Shown here in pieces: positions 27,313 through 34,787 of a stretch of DNA of 35,856 bases. Numbering within the stretch: the stretch's first letter is position 1; every line of letters begins with the position of its first letter. The notes under the pieces were generated by a model. That model saw nothing but the letters and a program-made list of their open reading frames with translations, had not been told where the DNA came from and did no database searches. Position numbers and translations under genes: made by a program. The stretch is from CAUTUX01 sp963542015 (GTDB lineage Bacteria; Bacillota; Clostridia; Christensenellales; CAG-917). The stretch lies in NCBI GenBank assembly GCA_963542015.1, contig CAUTUX010000011.1, positions 1 to 35,856 on the forward strand, in the 5' to 3' direction.

Positions 27313-27330
27313 GAAATGAGATTTCATTTC
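27313..27330. repeat. Inverted repeat upstream of the restriction-modification genes
   Basis: GAAATGA and TCATTTC form a 7-bp stem with loop GATT. It lies between the divergent trxA and restriction-modification units and could be an operator for a controller protein. No T run follows. Confidence 0.4.
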
Positions 27331-27451
27331 ATAAGAAAGAATGCCATAATATTTTGTAGAAAGACTATACGAACAAATAAAAAAGATGTGTTCTTAAATT
27401 TCATATAATAAATTATGGAAGTCGTTAATTGATTGGTAGTGATATGGATAA

Positions 27452-27619
27452 ATGAGATTTATCAAAGGAATAGAAAAAAGTCTGTATACAATTTCAAAAA
27501 TGGGATGCAGTGAACTTGCAAGATTTGAAATTTTAGATAGAACATGTGAGAACTTTGATTACAACATAGACGACATTATTGAATGTGAAAGAGGAAGAAA
27601 AGATGTACAAATCGATTGA
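27452..27619 (+). pseudogene. Truncated HTH (XRE/controller-type) ORF before the methyltransferase
   Basis: A 55-codon frame from ATG 27452 to TGA 27617-27619, overlapping the methyltransferase start. The middle (TISKMG ... EILDRTCENFDYNIDDIIE) resembles the second half of the small HTH regulators often found next to C5 methyltransferases, and also the HTH of the fic gene in this window. The first half of the HTH is missing. I infer a decayed controller gene; a short functional peptide is possible. The ribosome site is weak. Confidence 0.5.
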
Positions 27620-28619
27620 TTTATTTGCAGGGATTGGAGGAATAAGGCTCGGGTTTGATCAAGCATTTAAAGATGATATAAAAACAGTTTTTGTAAGTGA
27701 ATGGGATGAAAAAGCAGTTGAAACTTATAAAGCGAATTTTAATGACTGTTTAAATGTAGTCGGTGATATTACTAAAGTTGATGAGAAAAATATCCCTAAT
27801 CACGATATATTGCTTGCGGGATTTCCGTGCCAAGCTTTTTCTCTTGCAGGACAAAAAAGAGGCTTTGAAGACATAAGAGGCACATTATTTTTTGATGTAG
27901 CAAGGATTATTAAATATCATAAACCGAAGGTTGTGTTTTGTGAAAATGTAAAGAATCTTGTTAATCATGACAGAGGTCGCACATTTAATGTTATAAAAAG
28001 TATTTTAGAGGCTTTGGGATATACTGTATTTTACAAAATATTAAACAGCAAGAATTTTGGTGTTCCACAAAACAGGGAGAGGATTTATATTGTAGGATTT
28101 AGGAAAGATATAGCACCAAAAAGATTTTTATTTCCTGAAAAAACTGATGACACAAGGGTTATAAAAGATATAGTGGAAGAGGATGAAGTATCAACCAAGT
28201 ATTATTTATCGACCGCCTATTTAACTTCATTAAAAAGGCATAAAGAGAGACATGCTTCAAAGGGAAACGGATTCGGATACGAAGTTAGAGAACTTTATTC
28301 TGTGGCAGGAGCTATTGTCTGTGGCGGTATGGGAAGAGAAAGGAATCTTATAATTGATGAACGTTTAACTGATTTTATACCCGTTACTCATATAAAAGGC
28401 GGGGTTAATAGAGAATATATTCGAAAAATGACTCCTAGAGAATGGGCAAGACTTCAGGGATTCCCAAATGATTTTAAGTTAGTAGTTGCAGATACACATC
28501 TGTATAGGCAATTCGGTAATTCAGTAACAGTACCAGTAATACGTGAAATTGCCGAAAAGATAAAAGCACAACTTGAAAAGGGAAAGGCGGAAAACAATAA
28601 AAAGATAAAAAATATTTAA
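27603..28619 (+). CDS. DNA (cytosine-5-)-methyltransferase, type II
   Basis: 338 aa from ATG 27603, with GAGG eight bases upstream; a TTG 24 bases earlier lacks support. Motif I DLFAGIGGIRLGF (6-18), motif IV GFPCQAFS with the catalytic C76, motif VI ENVKN (114-118), motif VIII QNRERIYIVGF and motif X GNSVTVPVI are all present. It methylates cytosine in a short target; the recognition domain lies at about 185-285. With the endonuclease gene 27 bases downstream it makes a complete modification-restriction pair. Confidence 0.95.
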   Translation: MYKSIDLFAGIGGIRLGFDQAFKDDIKTVFVSEWDEKAVETYKANFNDCLNVVGDITKVDEKNIPNHDILLAGFPCQAFSLAGQKRGFEDIRGTLFFDVARIIKYHKPKVVFCENVKNLVNHDRGRTFNVIKSILEALGYTVFYKILNSKNFGVPQNRERIYIVGFRKDIAPKRFLFPEKTDDTRVIKDIVEEDEVSTKYYLSTAYLTSLKRHKERHASKGNGFGYEVRELYSVAGAIVCGGMGRERNLIIDERLTDFIPVTHIKGGVNREYIRKMTPREWARLQGFPNDFKLVVADTHLYRQFGNSVTVPVIREIAEKIKAQLEKGKAENNKKIKNI

Positions 28620-28646
28620 ACAGACTGCTGTGGTATGGAGGTAGTT

Positions 28647-29744
28647 ATGCTAACTGGAAATAAAGGAGAATGGTCAGAAATATATGTTTTGTTAAGACTA
28701 TTGGCTGACGGAAAGATATATGCAGCCGACAGTGAATTGAATAAATTAGAGGATATTTATTTTCCTATTATTAAAATAATTAGAGAAGAAAATAAGGGTG
28801 AAATGAAAGAATATTTTACTGGAGAAAAAATATCCATATATGTAAATGGAACGAAAGCAAAGGAACTGCCTACAAGTGAATTTAAAATAGAATCTCAAAG
28901 TTTATTAAATGAAATAAACAGCAAGGCTTCAAGGGGAGCCTTTTCAGTAGAAAGCACACAGAATTTTATGGATAAAATTCTGTGCTACAAGTTGTCTGCT
29001 CCCGCATCTGATAAAAGCGATATAACGGTAAAAATTATTGATATAAATACTGGGTACAGCCCGATCGTTGGATTCTCAATAAAATCAGAGTTAGGCTCAT
29101 CTCCCACTTTATTGAATGCTGGAAAAACTACAAACATTATTTATAAAATAAGTCATAGTTTAAGTCATAGTTGTCACGAGTTGGTTAGAGAAACTAACGA
29201 AATATATAAAGTAGCTGGCGACAAAAATCATATAGATGTTAAGGGTCGTATAAATAAAATAATTGAAGAAAATGGAATTCTTAAATATTGTAAAATGAAT
29301 AACCAAATTTTTAAGGACAATTTGGTGTTGATTGACAGTAGCATGGATCAAATTATTGCAGAAACTCTTTTATATTTTTATAAAGATGGGATCAGCAACT
29401 GCGATGAGATGGTTGAAAAACTTGAACGGGAAAATCCTATGAACTACGGCAATATAAATGCTTATAAGTATAAGTTCAAGAAGTTCCTTACAGCTGTAGC
29501 ATTGGGCATGAAGCCTGCTACAGTTTGGGACGGTTTAGATGAGGCTACAGGAGGATACATTTTGGTTACAAAGGAAGGCAATGTTCTTGCGTATCATATG
29601 TATAACAGAAACTACTTTGAAGAATATTTATTGAAGAACACAAAATATGAGACAGCATCCACAGAAAGGTATGATTTCGGGGAAGTATATAGTGAAAACG
29701 GAGAAGAATTTATAAAACTTAATTTGCAGGTGAGATTTAGATAA
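28647..29744 (+). CDS. Type II restriction endonuclease, HpaII-like
   Basis: 365 aa from ATG 28647, which has GGAGG six bases upstream; an ATG at 28635 contains the site itself. The N-terminus GNKGEWSEIYVLLRLLADG and YAADSELNK looks like the HpaII family (CCGG), and GFSIKSELGS near residue 145 resembles a PD-(D/E)xK catalytic strand. The assignment is from memory of the family, so the CCGG specificity is an inference. Its position after a C5 methyltransferase strongly supports a restriction enzyme. It is followed by a low-information region before the noncoding RNA. Confidence 0.75.
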   Translation: MLTGNKGEWSEIYVLLRLLADGKIYAADSELNKLEDIYFPIIKIIREENKGEMKEYFTGEKISIYVNGTKAKELPTSEFKIESQSLLNEINSKASRGAFSVESTQNFMDKILCYKLSAPASDKSDITVKIIDINTGYSPIVGFSIKSELGSSPTLLNAGKTTNIIYKISHSLSHSCHELVRETNEIYKVAGDKNHIDVKGRINKIIEENGILKYCKMNNQIFKDNLVLIDSSMDQIIAETLLYFYKDGISNCDEMVEKLERENPMNYGNINAYKYKFKKFLTAVALGMKPATVWDGLDEATGGYILVTKEGNVLAYHMYNRNYFEEYLLKNTKYETASTERYDFGEVYSENGEEFIKLNLQVRFR

Positions 29745-30025
29745 TAAAGAAAAATAAACCTATGATCAAAAGTAAAAAGATAGCAAAAAAAACACCAAGT
29801 CTGCGTTTTTTAAAAATGTTCACAGCTATCACATGTTCATCTACCTTCAAGGAGTTAACATATTTTAAATGGCAACTTTTTGTACAGATGTTTAAAAACA
29901 AATATCTAACCGCATATACCTTGGGGTACAGCTTGCAGTGCAAGAATTTGAAAAAATACGGATATTCTTCTTCAGAAGAAAATGTTTGAAAAGAATCCCA
30001 TATTTTAAAACGATTTGGAATTATG
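29745..30025. other. Low-information region between the endonuclease gene and the structured RNA
   Basis: Two overlapping open frames on opposite strands (29762-29989 plus, 75 codons; 29737-29943 minus, 68 codons) can be read. The minus one ends in a hydrophobic run after FKKRR that looks like a membrane segment. Neither has a convincing ribosome site or a recognisable family, so I call no gene. It may be the scar of an insertion. Confidence 0.35.
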
Positions 30026-30031
30026 TATAAT
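30026..30031 (+). promoter_or_regulatory. -10 element upstream of the structured RNA
   Basis: A consensus TATAAT preceded directly by TG. No good -35 is seen at 16-18 bases. The expected transcript start is about 30038, just before conserved-looking, less AT-rich sequence. Confidence 0.45.
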
Positions 30032-30575
30032 TTAAGTAAGTTCGGTGGTGCAGTATTCTAGTCAGAATATCTTGTATTGAAGACGGAGGTAAAATGCCGT
30101 AGCATGGCATATCGGTGAAGTCTCTTGTGTTTGCTTGGATTGCCAAATTCGGGCGGGTGCTGGAGGTTAAGATTTTTGGGTGTTTGATAATGGCATGTCG
30201 GATTTCCCCAAATATCGTGGAGACCAGACACGGTTAGTAATAACTGTCCTGGGATGAACCTGTTATGTGGTATAAGCTATGTACAGTGTAGCCAGCCTTG
30301 AGTGATCAATTAGGGATAAGAGAACTACAGTCAAAACTGATGGCCGTCAGTTAGGCTGATCGCTTTTTGAAATATTGGTTGCAAAAGAGGATAGATATGA
30401 TGTAGCTCTGTTAAGGAAAACTTCTAGACTGTTCGAACGAGGCAATTGTTGGATTATAGTGTGATCTGAGTGGCAATTCGGTAGCGAAAGCCGTGTCATG
30501 TAATTGGAAACTTCTTGATTGGTGACAACAAGTTGTGACATGTGGAAAACATTCCGAACCTATGTCACAATATTT
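30032..30575 (+). ncRNA. ole: Probable OLE RNA (ornate large extremophilic RNA)
   Basis: About 540 bases without a sustained reading frame, clearly richer in G and C than the flanks and full of hairpins: TATTCT/AGAATA (30054-30069), ATGCC/GGCAT (30094-30110), AACTGA/TCAGTT (around 30335-30352), and a strong 3' stem TTGTGACAT/ATGTCACAA (30533-30541 and 30562-30570). The gene immediately downstream encodes a DUF21-like four-helix membrane protein with the features of OapA, the known membrane partner of OLE RNA. Length, position and partner all fit OLE (family about 600 bases). RNase P, tmRNA and group I/II intron signatures were looked for and not found. Ends are approximate; the identification rests on context and should be checked with the Rfam OLE model. 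Confidence 0.72.
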
Positions 30576-30609
30576 ACTTCAATTGTTGCCACCGACATTA
30601 ATTAGCATC

Positions 30610-31242
30610 ATGGACGAAGGACACACGGATAAAGATTTATCAATAAAAGAAGAACCAAAAGAAAGCGGTAAGAAGAATAAATCTAAAACTGCAAAAGCAG
30701 TTTTGTGGGCATTTAAACTTACGGCCATTTCATTTTTTGTTTCAGCACTCATAAGTTACTTAACAGAGATATCAAGCAATACAAAATACATTTCAGTCAC
30801 CTTTACAGTTCTAGGAATACTTATATTTGTAAGCATTTGTTCTGACTGTATAGGGGTTGCCTTTACATCTTGTGACATCATTCCATTCTATGCGATGGCA
30901 TCCAAAAGAGTATATGGAGCAAGGGTAGCAATTTGGCTTATAAAGAGAAACGAAAAAGTTGCATCAGTTTTGAACGACCTTATAGGTGATGTTATAGGAG
31001 TTGTTTCGGGAGCATGTGCAACAATAATAGTTTTTTTCTTTACAAAAAAGATATCTAATGAAGCATGGAAACAGACCTTACCAATCCTCCTCACAGCAAC
31101 AGTCGCAGCATTGACGATTGGCGGGAAGGCATTTATGAAAGCTGTCGCTATTAACCGATCAAAAGAAATAGTTCTAGCAGTATCGAGATTTTTAAGTTTA
31201 TTTGTGCCTCCAAAAAGAAAACCAAAGAAAAAGAAAAGTTGA
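30610..31242 (+). CDS. oapA: OapA-like OLE RNA-binding membrane protein (DUF21-related)
   Basis: 210 aa from ATG 30610. GTG 30535 and ATG 30562 are in frame but lie inside the terminal hairpin of the RNA. No start has a clear ribosome site. After a lysine/glutamate-rich N-terminus there are four hydrophobic segments (about 31-52, 60-86, 127-145, 157-180). The core between helices 2 and 3 (IGVAFTS-D--PF-AMASK, GAR-AI-LI, EKVAS) ends in NDLIGD, a DxxxD motif (D123, D127) of the kind reported as important in OapA. OapA binds OLE RNA and places it at the membrane. The C-terminus is very basic (PKRKPKKKKS). The alternative is another DUF21/CorB-like protein. Confidence 0.78.
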   Translation: MDEGHTDKDLSIKEEPKESGKKNKSKTAKAVLWAFKLTAISFFVSALISYLTEISSNTKYISVTFTVLGILIFVSICSDCIGVAFTSCDIIPFYAMASKRVYGARVAIWLIKRNEKVASVLNDLIGDVIGVVSGACATIIVFFFTKKISNEAWKQTLPILLTATVAALTIGGKAFMKAVAINRSKEIVLAVSRFLSLFVPPKRKPKKKKS

Positions 31243-31364
31243 TTCTATAAACACTTGCTAAAGTTTGTATTTTTGATATATATGAGCATTAAAAACATGT
31301 TTGCATTGAAGATACCACTTTAAAAGGAACAGTATAATTTGTATAATTCCAATAGAGGCGATTT

Positions 31365-33026
31365 ATGAATTTAAATGAATATAAATTAAATTTTAGTTAC
31401 AAATATAACAACAACAGTTACACAATCCATGGGGATGACGAAAGAGTTAAATTCACTCACGACATAACAGATAAAGGAATAAAGTTTTTCTTTAAGAGTT
31501 CAGTGAAAATAGAAGTGATTAGTGCTGAACTCGTATATCAGCATTATTTTGATATAGAGTCAAAGTTCTTTGCAAATGGCTATCAATCATGGACTAAATC
31601 AAGAGAATATGGAGTTAACGATAAACAAAATGGTCTTATGGGACTTGCAAAACTAAAAATTTTCAACAAGTTTGCAGCAAGTAGCGGAGACTATAACTTC
31701 ACAAAATATCGTGACAAATTATTCCATTCCTTCACATACACATACTACCGTCTATACGATGATCTTGTATTGTATGGTTCTTTAAATGAAAAAACTGGAT
31801 ACACAATTTTCTATGCAGATGTGCAAAACAATGAGTTTACGATTTCAAAAGATCTTGAAGGTCTTATAACAGAGGGTGAGTATGAATTTATTAATGTTGT
31901 AAAGATTGAAGGAACTTACGATGAAGTTTTTGATAAATATTTTGCCAATTTTAAGAAGCGTGGCAAGGATCTATATCTTGCGGGATACACATCTTGGTAT
32001 AACTACTATCAAAAAATAAATGAAGAAATTATTAATCGTGATCTTGATGGACTTATAGAAAGCAACTCTGGAGCCAACATCTTTCAAATAGATGACGGAT
32101 ATGAAACTGCAGTAGGAGACTGGCATATAGATAAAACTAAATTCCCACACGGATTAAAACCGATAGTAGATAAGGCACACAAGAATGGGTTACTTGCAGG
32201 GCTTTGGATTGCCCCATTTGCTGCCGAAAGAAAATCAAAATTTTTCAAAGAAAAAAAAGAACTGTTACTAAAGGACAAAAAAGGGCATCTTGTATATGGT
32301 GGAGTCGCATGGGGTGGGTTTTATGTACTTGACCTTGATAAGAAAGAGTGTAGAGATTATATAAAACAATATTTTGATAGAGTGTTCGATGAGTATGGAT
32401 TTGACATGGTTAAATTGGATTTTTTATATGCCCAGGCAATCATTCCACGAAATGGAAAAACAAGAGGACAAATAATGTGTGAAGCGATGGAGTTTCTTGC
32501 TGAAATTTGTAGGGATAAGATAATTCTTGGGTGTGGGGCTCCACTGGGTCCTTCATTTGGTTATACAAACGCCATGCGTACTGGTTCGGATGTTGATAAG
32601 ACATTTGTCGAGAGATTTTATACCAAGACAACGAATCAAGAAGTGATCTCAACAAAAACATCAATCAACAATTCAATATTTAGAAGACATCTCAACAACA
32701 GAATATTTGCACTAGATCCAGATGTTTTTTATTTAAGAGATTACGGGGCTACAAAACTTAAGTTTTCAAATAACCAAAAAGAATTATTGGCAAAGATAAA
32801 CAACATGTGTGGTTCTGTTTTATTCGTATCAGATAATATCAATGACTATGATGATGATAAGAAAGAAAAATTAATGAAGTATTTTAAAAAGTTTGATGGC
32901 AAAATTTTAAATGCTGAATATATATATGAAGATGAGATATCAATAATATATAAAAGTAGTGATAAGACAAAGAGACTTAAGTTTATTATAAATGACGGTA
33001 GCTTTATAGAAAGAGAACTTAGATAA
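31365..33026 (+). CDS. Alpha-galactosidase, GH36-type
   Basis: 553 aa. A beta-rich N-terminal domain (1-200, FFANGYQSW) is followed by a TIM barrel: GYTSWYNYY, QIDDGYE (241-247), GLWIAPF (279-285), the nucleophile D352 in VKLDFLYA, and the acid/base D409 in RTGSDVD. This is the clan GH-D pattern. It is shorter than the 700-residue GH36 enzymes but complete in its catalytic core. There is no signal peptide, so it is cytoplasmic and would act on imported alpha-galactosides. AGAGG precedes ATG 31365, and two TATAAT boxes (31333, 31342) lie upstream without a good -35. No sugar transporter is adjacent. Confidence 0.88.
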   Translation: MNLNEYKLNFSYKYNNNSYTIHGDDERVKFTHDITDKGIKFFFKSSVKIEVISAELVYQHYFDIESKFFANGYQSWTKSREYGVNDKQNGLMGLAKLKIFNKFAASSGDYNFTKYRDKLFHSFTYTYYRLYDDLVLYGSLNEKTGYTIFYADVQNNEFTISKDLEGLITEGEYEFINVVKIEGTYDEVFDKYFANFKKRGKDLYLAGYTSWYNYYQKINEEIINRDLDGLIESNSGANIFQIDDGYETAVGDWHIDKTKFPHGLKPIVDKAHKNGLLAGLWIAPFAAERKSKFFKEKKELLLKDKKGHLVYGGVAWGGFYVLDLDKKECRDYIKQYFDRVFDEYGFDMVKLDFLYAQAIIPRNGKTRGQIMCEAMEFLAEICRDKIILGCGAPLGPSFGYTNAMRTGSDVDKTFVERFYTKTTNQEVISTKTSINNSIFRRHLNNRIFALDPDVFYLRDYGATKLKFSNNQKELLAKINNMCGSVLFVSDNINDYDDDKKEKLMKYFKKFDGKILNAEYIYEDEISIIYKSSDKTKRLKFIINDGSFIERELR

Positions 33027-33649
33027 TGGATTGTATTAACAATATTCGGAAAGTACTTTCTGAAATAGGGGATGTACAGTTAGTTTTAGCAACTAAAACC
33101 CGTAGCATTGAGGAATTAACAAAAGTACACGAAGTTTTTCCCGACTTAGTTTTTGGCGAAAATAGAGTGCAAGAATTGCTTTCAAAGTATACTGATAAAT
33201 TTAAATGGCATTTAGTTGGGCAGTTACAAACTAATAAAGTTAAATATATTATAGATAAAGTTGAACTAATACATTCTGTTGATCGTATTGCTCTAGTCGC
33301 AGAAATAGATAAAAGAGCAAAATCAATTGGTAAAGTACAAAATTGTTTGATTGAAATAAATCTCACAGATGATGATAACCGAGGTGGGGTGCAATTAAGT
33401 GGATTAGATAGCCTAATAAATAGCAGTAAAGGTTATGAAAATGTATCTATTAAAGGTCTTATGGCAGTCATGCCAGCAGGATGCGATGAAATTAGTTTGA
33501 GAAAACACATGCAGACAATGAAAGAACTTAAAGATAAATATGCATTTCCAGTTCTTTCTATGGGCATGAGTTCGGATTATAAAATAGCTTTAGAATATAG
33601 TACAAGTATGGTACGATTAGGAAGAACGATATTTGGAGAACGTTTATGA
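33026..33649 (+). CDS. yggS: YggS/PLPBP family pyridoxal phosphate-binding protein
   Basis: 207 aa, slightly short for the family (about 225). PLP lysine K24 in VLATKTR, then GENRVQEL, WHLVGQLQTNK, GLMAVMP, and the C-terminal LSMGMSSDYKIALEYSTSMVRLGRTIFG in spread form. It keeps PLP homeostasis and has no known catalysis. The ATG shares a base with the alpha-galactosidase stop (TAATG). It begins the run yggS-sepF-lspA-rluA, an order common in Firmicute cell-division regions. Confidence 0.95.
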   Translation: MDCINNIRKVLSEIGDVQLVLATKTRSIEELTKVHEVFPDLVFGENRVQELLSKYTDKFKWHLVGQLQTNKVKYIIDKVELIHSVDRIALVAEIDKRAKSIGKVQNCLIEINLTDDDNRGGVQLSGLDSLINSSKGYENVSIKGLMAVMPAGCDEISLRKHMQTMKELKDKYAFPVLSMGMSSDYKIALEYSTSMVRLGRTIFGERL

Positions 33650-34080
33650 ACAATATGCAATGGCAGAATAACGGTATGAATAATTACAACGGCATGAATA
33701 ATAGCATGAATAACGGCATGTATGGCATGAATGGTGGAAACATGATGGGACCTGCTGGTTGGCAACAGCCTGCGGGAATGCAGACGATGGTAATGCAAAA
33801 TGAACCTATGCAAACTACCCAAGTTGGTGGTGTTCTACTTCATTCGCCTTCAACATTTGAACATGTGCAACTTATATTGGATCATTTAAAGAATAGAGAA
33901 CAAGTAATAGTTGATTTTAAATCATTAAATAAACAGTCAGTATATAGAATTTTGGATTTTATAAGCGGTGCAGTTTATGCATTGGATGCGACAATGCAGA
34001 ATATCACTGAAAATATAATCCTCATAGCTCCAAGTGGAGTAAATATTTCAATACCTCAGGAACTTACCAAGAAAAAATGA
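33646..34080 (+). CDS. sepF: Cell division protein SepF with Met/Asn/Gly-rich N-terminus
   Basis: 144 aa. The last 85 residues are a SepF domain (HSPSTFEHVQLILDHLKNRE, IVDFKSLN, RILDFISGAVYALD, ILIAPSGVNIS), which polymerises and tethers FtsZ filaments to the membrane. The first 60 residues are a low-complexity run of MNN, NGMN, GGNMMG and QQ units. The usual N-terminal amphipathic membrane helix is not obvious. The start overlaps the yggS stop and the stop overlaps the lspA start (both ATGA). Confidence 0.93.
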   Translation: MNNMQWQNNGMNNYNGMNNSMNNGMYGMNGGNMMGPAGWQQPAGMQTMVMQNEPMQTTQVGGVLLHSPSTFEHVQLILDHLKNREQVIVDFKSLNKQSVYRILDFISGAVYALDATMQNITENIILIAPSGVNISIPQELTKKK

Positions 34081-34787
34081 TTTTAATTAAAGCTGAAGTA
34101 AAGGAAAAACTTAAGAAACGCTGGTGGTGGTATATTCTTGAAGTAGGGTTATTTTCTATAATCCTAATTGCTGATCTTGTTTCAAAACATGTACTTTCTA
34201 ATAAAATAAAGTTAGGTTCTGAAAAAATATTTATTCCTAAAGTGTTGAGTTTAACATATTTGAAAAATACTGGTGGAGCATTTTCTGCACTTGAGAATCA
34301 TACAGTCTTTTTAACTGTAATTACAGCGCTGTTACTCATTGGCATTGGAGTATTTTTAATAATTGATTTAAAACAAGGACTTGAGGTACGAATACCGCTT
34401 ATTTTTATAGTAGCTGGTGGATTTGGGAATCTTGTAGATAGGATGAAGTTTGGATGGGTACGAGATTTCTTTAAGTTTGAATTTATAAATTGGGGAGTAT
34501 TTAATATTGCCGATGTGTTTGTTTCCAATGGAGCAATAATATTAATTATTGTCCTCATAATCCAACTAGTTAAGGAAATAAAGAAGGATAAAGGAAATAA
34601 AGAATCATTAGAATCAGTATCAAATAGTGAAGCAGACAAATTATTAGAACCATTTGAAGAGAATAACGAAATATCAAAAGAAGAGAAAAATATAGAAAGT
34701 GAAACTGTTGAAGAATTAAATAGTCCAGAAAGTGAAAATAAGAGTGACAAATCAAACGACAGTTTAGATAATACGAATAATGCCTAA
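34077..34787 (+). CDS. lspA: Lipoprotein signal peptidase with a long acidic C-terminal tail
   Basis: Type II signal peptidase that cleaves prolipoproteins, such as the two encoded at 13426-15587. Four membrane helices are seen (about 18-34, 74-96, 104-116, 149-166). The conserved NTGGAF (64-69), GGFGNLVDR (114-122) and catalytic aspartates D130 (WVRD) and D146 (FNIAD) are present. The 236 aa exceed the usual 150-170 because of a 70-residue cytoplasmic tail rich in Glu, Ser and Asn. The start overlaps sepF by 4 bases and the end overlaps the next gene by 8. Confidence 0.95.
   Translation: MILIKAEVKEKLKKRWWWYILEVGLFSIILIADLVSKHVLSNKIKLGSEKIFIPKVLSLTYLKNTGGAFSALENHTVFLTVITALLLIGIGVFLIIDLKQGLEVRIPLIFIVAGGFGNLVDRMKFGWVRDFFKFEFINWGVFNIADVFVSNGAIILIIVLIIQLVKEIKKDKGNKESLESVSNSEADKLLEPFEENNEISKEEKNIESETVEELNSPESENKSDKSNDSLDNTNNA

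Noticed and set aside
29762..29989. 75-codon plus-strand frame after the endonuclease gene
   Set aside because: No ribosome site, no recognisable family and competing frame on the other strand.
30032..30575. RNase P RNA, tmRNA or a self-splicing intron
   Set aside because: The expected conserved sequences (GAGGAAAGTCC-type start, CCA-ended tRNA-like domain, group II domain V, GUGYG start) are not seen, and the downstream OapA-like gene points to OLE RNA.
30535..31242. GTG 30535 as the start of the OapA-like protein
   Set aside because: The first 25 codons would lie within the strong terminal hairpin of the RNA and read as unconserved sequence; ATG 30610 fits the known protein length better.
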